Below, piece by piece: positions 5,143 through 5,586 of a stretch of 5,586 nt of DNA. Below the pieces are notes generated by a model, which saw only the letters and a program-made list of their open reading frames with translations, was not told the origin of the DNA and searched no databases. The DNA lies in assembly GCA_017612495.1 (NCBI GenBank), contig JAGAFQ010000081.1, forward strand, positions 1 to 5,586, in the 5' to 3' direction. This DNA comes from Clostridia bacterium (lineage in GTDB: Bacteria; Bacillota; Clostridia; Oscillospirales; CAG-272). The translations under genes and the position numbers were made by a program. The first letter of the stretch is position 1. Each line of letters starts with the position of its first letter.

Positions 5143-5586
5143 ATGAAACGCTTCATCGCATTTTTTCTTTCGCTTCTTTTGCTCGCGGCGTTTTGCGCTT
5201 GTGACGTTCAAAAGGGTGAAGACGACGGTAAAATTTCAGCGGTTTGCACGCTTTTCGTTTATTATGACGCCGCAAGAGCCGTCGGTGACGGTTTGGCGAA
5301 TATAAGTTTGCTTTTACCTCCCGGAGCCGAAAGTCACGACTATGATCCAACTCCCGGAGATATCGCCGGAGTTTGTTCTGCGGATATCGTGTTTTACGGC
5401 GGCAGGACCGAGCAGTTCTCAAAGGGTATCCTTGCCGAAGCAAAGGACGATTGCTGTGTCGATCTTTCGCAAAACATTGAGCTTTTGCGTTTTGACGACG
5501 ATGATACAGTCTATGATGAACATTTTTGGACAAGTGTCAAAAATATGATAACGATAGTTAAAAACACCGAAGCGGCATTTGCAAAA
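5143..5586 (+). CDS. Zinc/manganese-type ABC transporter substrate-binding lipoprotein, 5' part
   Basis: The reading frame is open to the window edge; 148 codons are visible of an expected roughly 300. Residues 1-19 are a signal peptide (KRF, then a leucine-rich core) with a lipobox-like FCAC, making C20 the probable lipidated cysteine, although F at -3 is unusual. The rest matches the ZnuA/TroA family (PF01297), which captures Zn2+ or Mn2+ outside the cell for an ABC importer. LLPPGAESHDYDPTPGDIAGV (57-77) holds the first metal-ligand histidine H65; CSADIVFYGG follows; DEHFWTS (125-131) holds the second, H127. The histidine-rich loop that helps separate zinc from manganese proteins should lie near this point, but only the start of the protein is visible, so the metal is undecided. 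Start: ATG preceded by AGGAGG (5133-5138) at 4 bases, slightly short spacing. Permease and ATPase genes probably follow outside the window. Confidence 0.85.
   Translation, partial: MKRFIAFFLSLLLLAAFCACDVQKGEDDGKISAVCTLFVYYDAARAVGDGLANISLLLPPGAESHDYDPTPGDIAGVCSADIVFYGGRTEQFSKGILAEAKDDCCVDLSQNIELLRFDDDDTVYDEHFWTSVKNMITIVKNTEAAFAK

Noticed and set aside
5153..5533. 126-codon open frame on the - strand opposite the metal-binding lipoprotein gene
   Set aside because: Its composition is arginine/histidine-rich shadow sequence with no recognisable domain or ribosome site, while the + frame encodes a clear ZnuA/TroA protein.

Overview
The window looks like chromosomal DNA from an anaerobic, low-to-moderate GC Firmicute, most likely an uncultured Clostridia/Oscillospirales-type gut or rumen bacterium. 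This is inferred from strong AGGAGG-type ribosome binding sites, sigma-A-like promoters, lipoprotein signal peptides, a calcium/polysaccharide-binding Cthe_2159-type protein, and a yajC gene next to a small four-helix membrane protein of the TIGR04086/DUF3792 kind. Nothing indicates a phage, IS element, CRISPR array, tRNA or rRNA. No stretch longer than 300 bases lacks a gene.

Layout, left to right. (1) 67-1473 (+): a secreted lipoprotein with a Cthe_2159-like carbohydrate-binding beta-helix domain and a C-terminal tail of four 12-residue repeats, closed by a hairpin terminator. (2) 1560-4150: a self-contained two-gene operon on the + strand. It has its own TTGACA-N17-TATACT promoter and a possible operator. 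The first gene (1637-3052) encodes an L-arabinose/L-fucose isomerase-family enzyme that keeps the expected metal ligands but lacks the usual AraA N-terminal substrate motif. The second (3072-4109), 19 bases downstream, encodes an amidohydrolase-superfamily TIM-barrel hydrolase. A perfect 18-bp stem terminator ends the operon and also overlaps the last codons of the convergent gene. (3) 4139-4988 (-): the TIGR04086-like membrane protein and, upstream of it, yajC (Sec translocase accessory subunit). A UUCG-loop terminator separates them and each has its own promoter. (4) 5143-5586 (+), cut by the window edge: the N-terminal 148 residues of a zinc/manganese-type (ZnuA/TroA family) ABC-transporter lipoprotein, divergent from yajC with a TTGACA-N17-TACTAT promoter.

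The genes do not form one pathway. yajC and the membrane protein are housekeeping genes, the metal-binding lipoprotein begins a separate uptake operon, and the beta-helix lipoprotein is an independent surface protein. The most unexplained part is the isomerase-like plus amidohydrolase pair. It looks like a small, separately regulated carbohydrate or sugar-lactone type module whose substrate cannot be read from the sequence.
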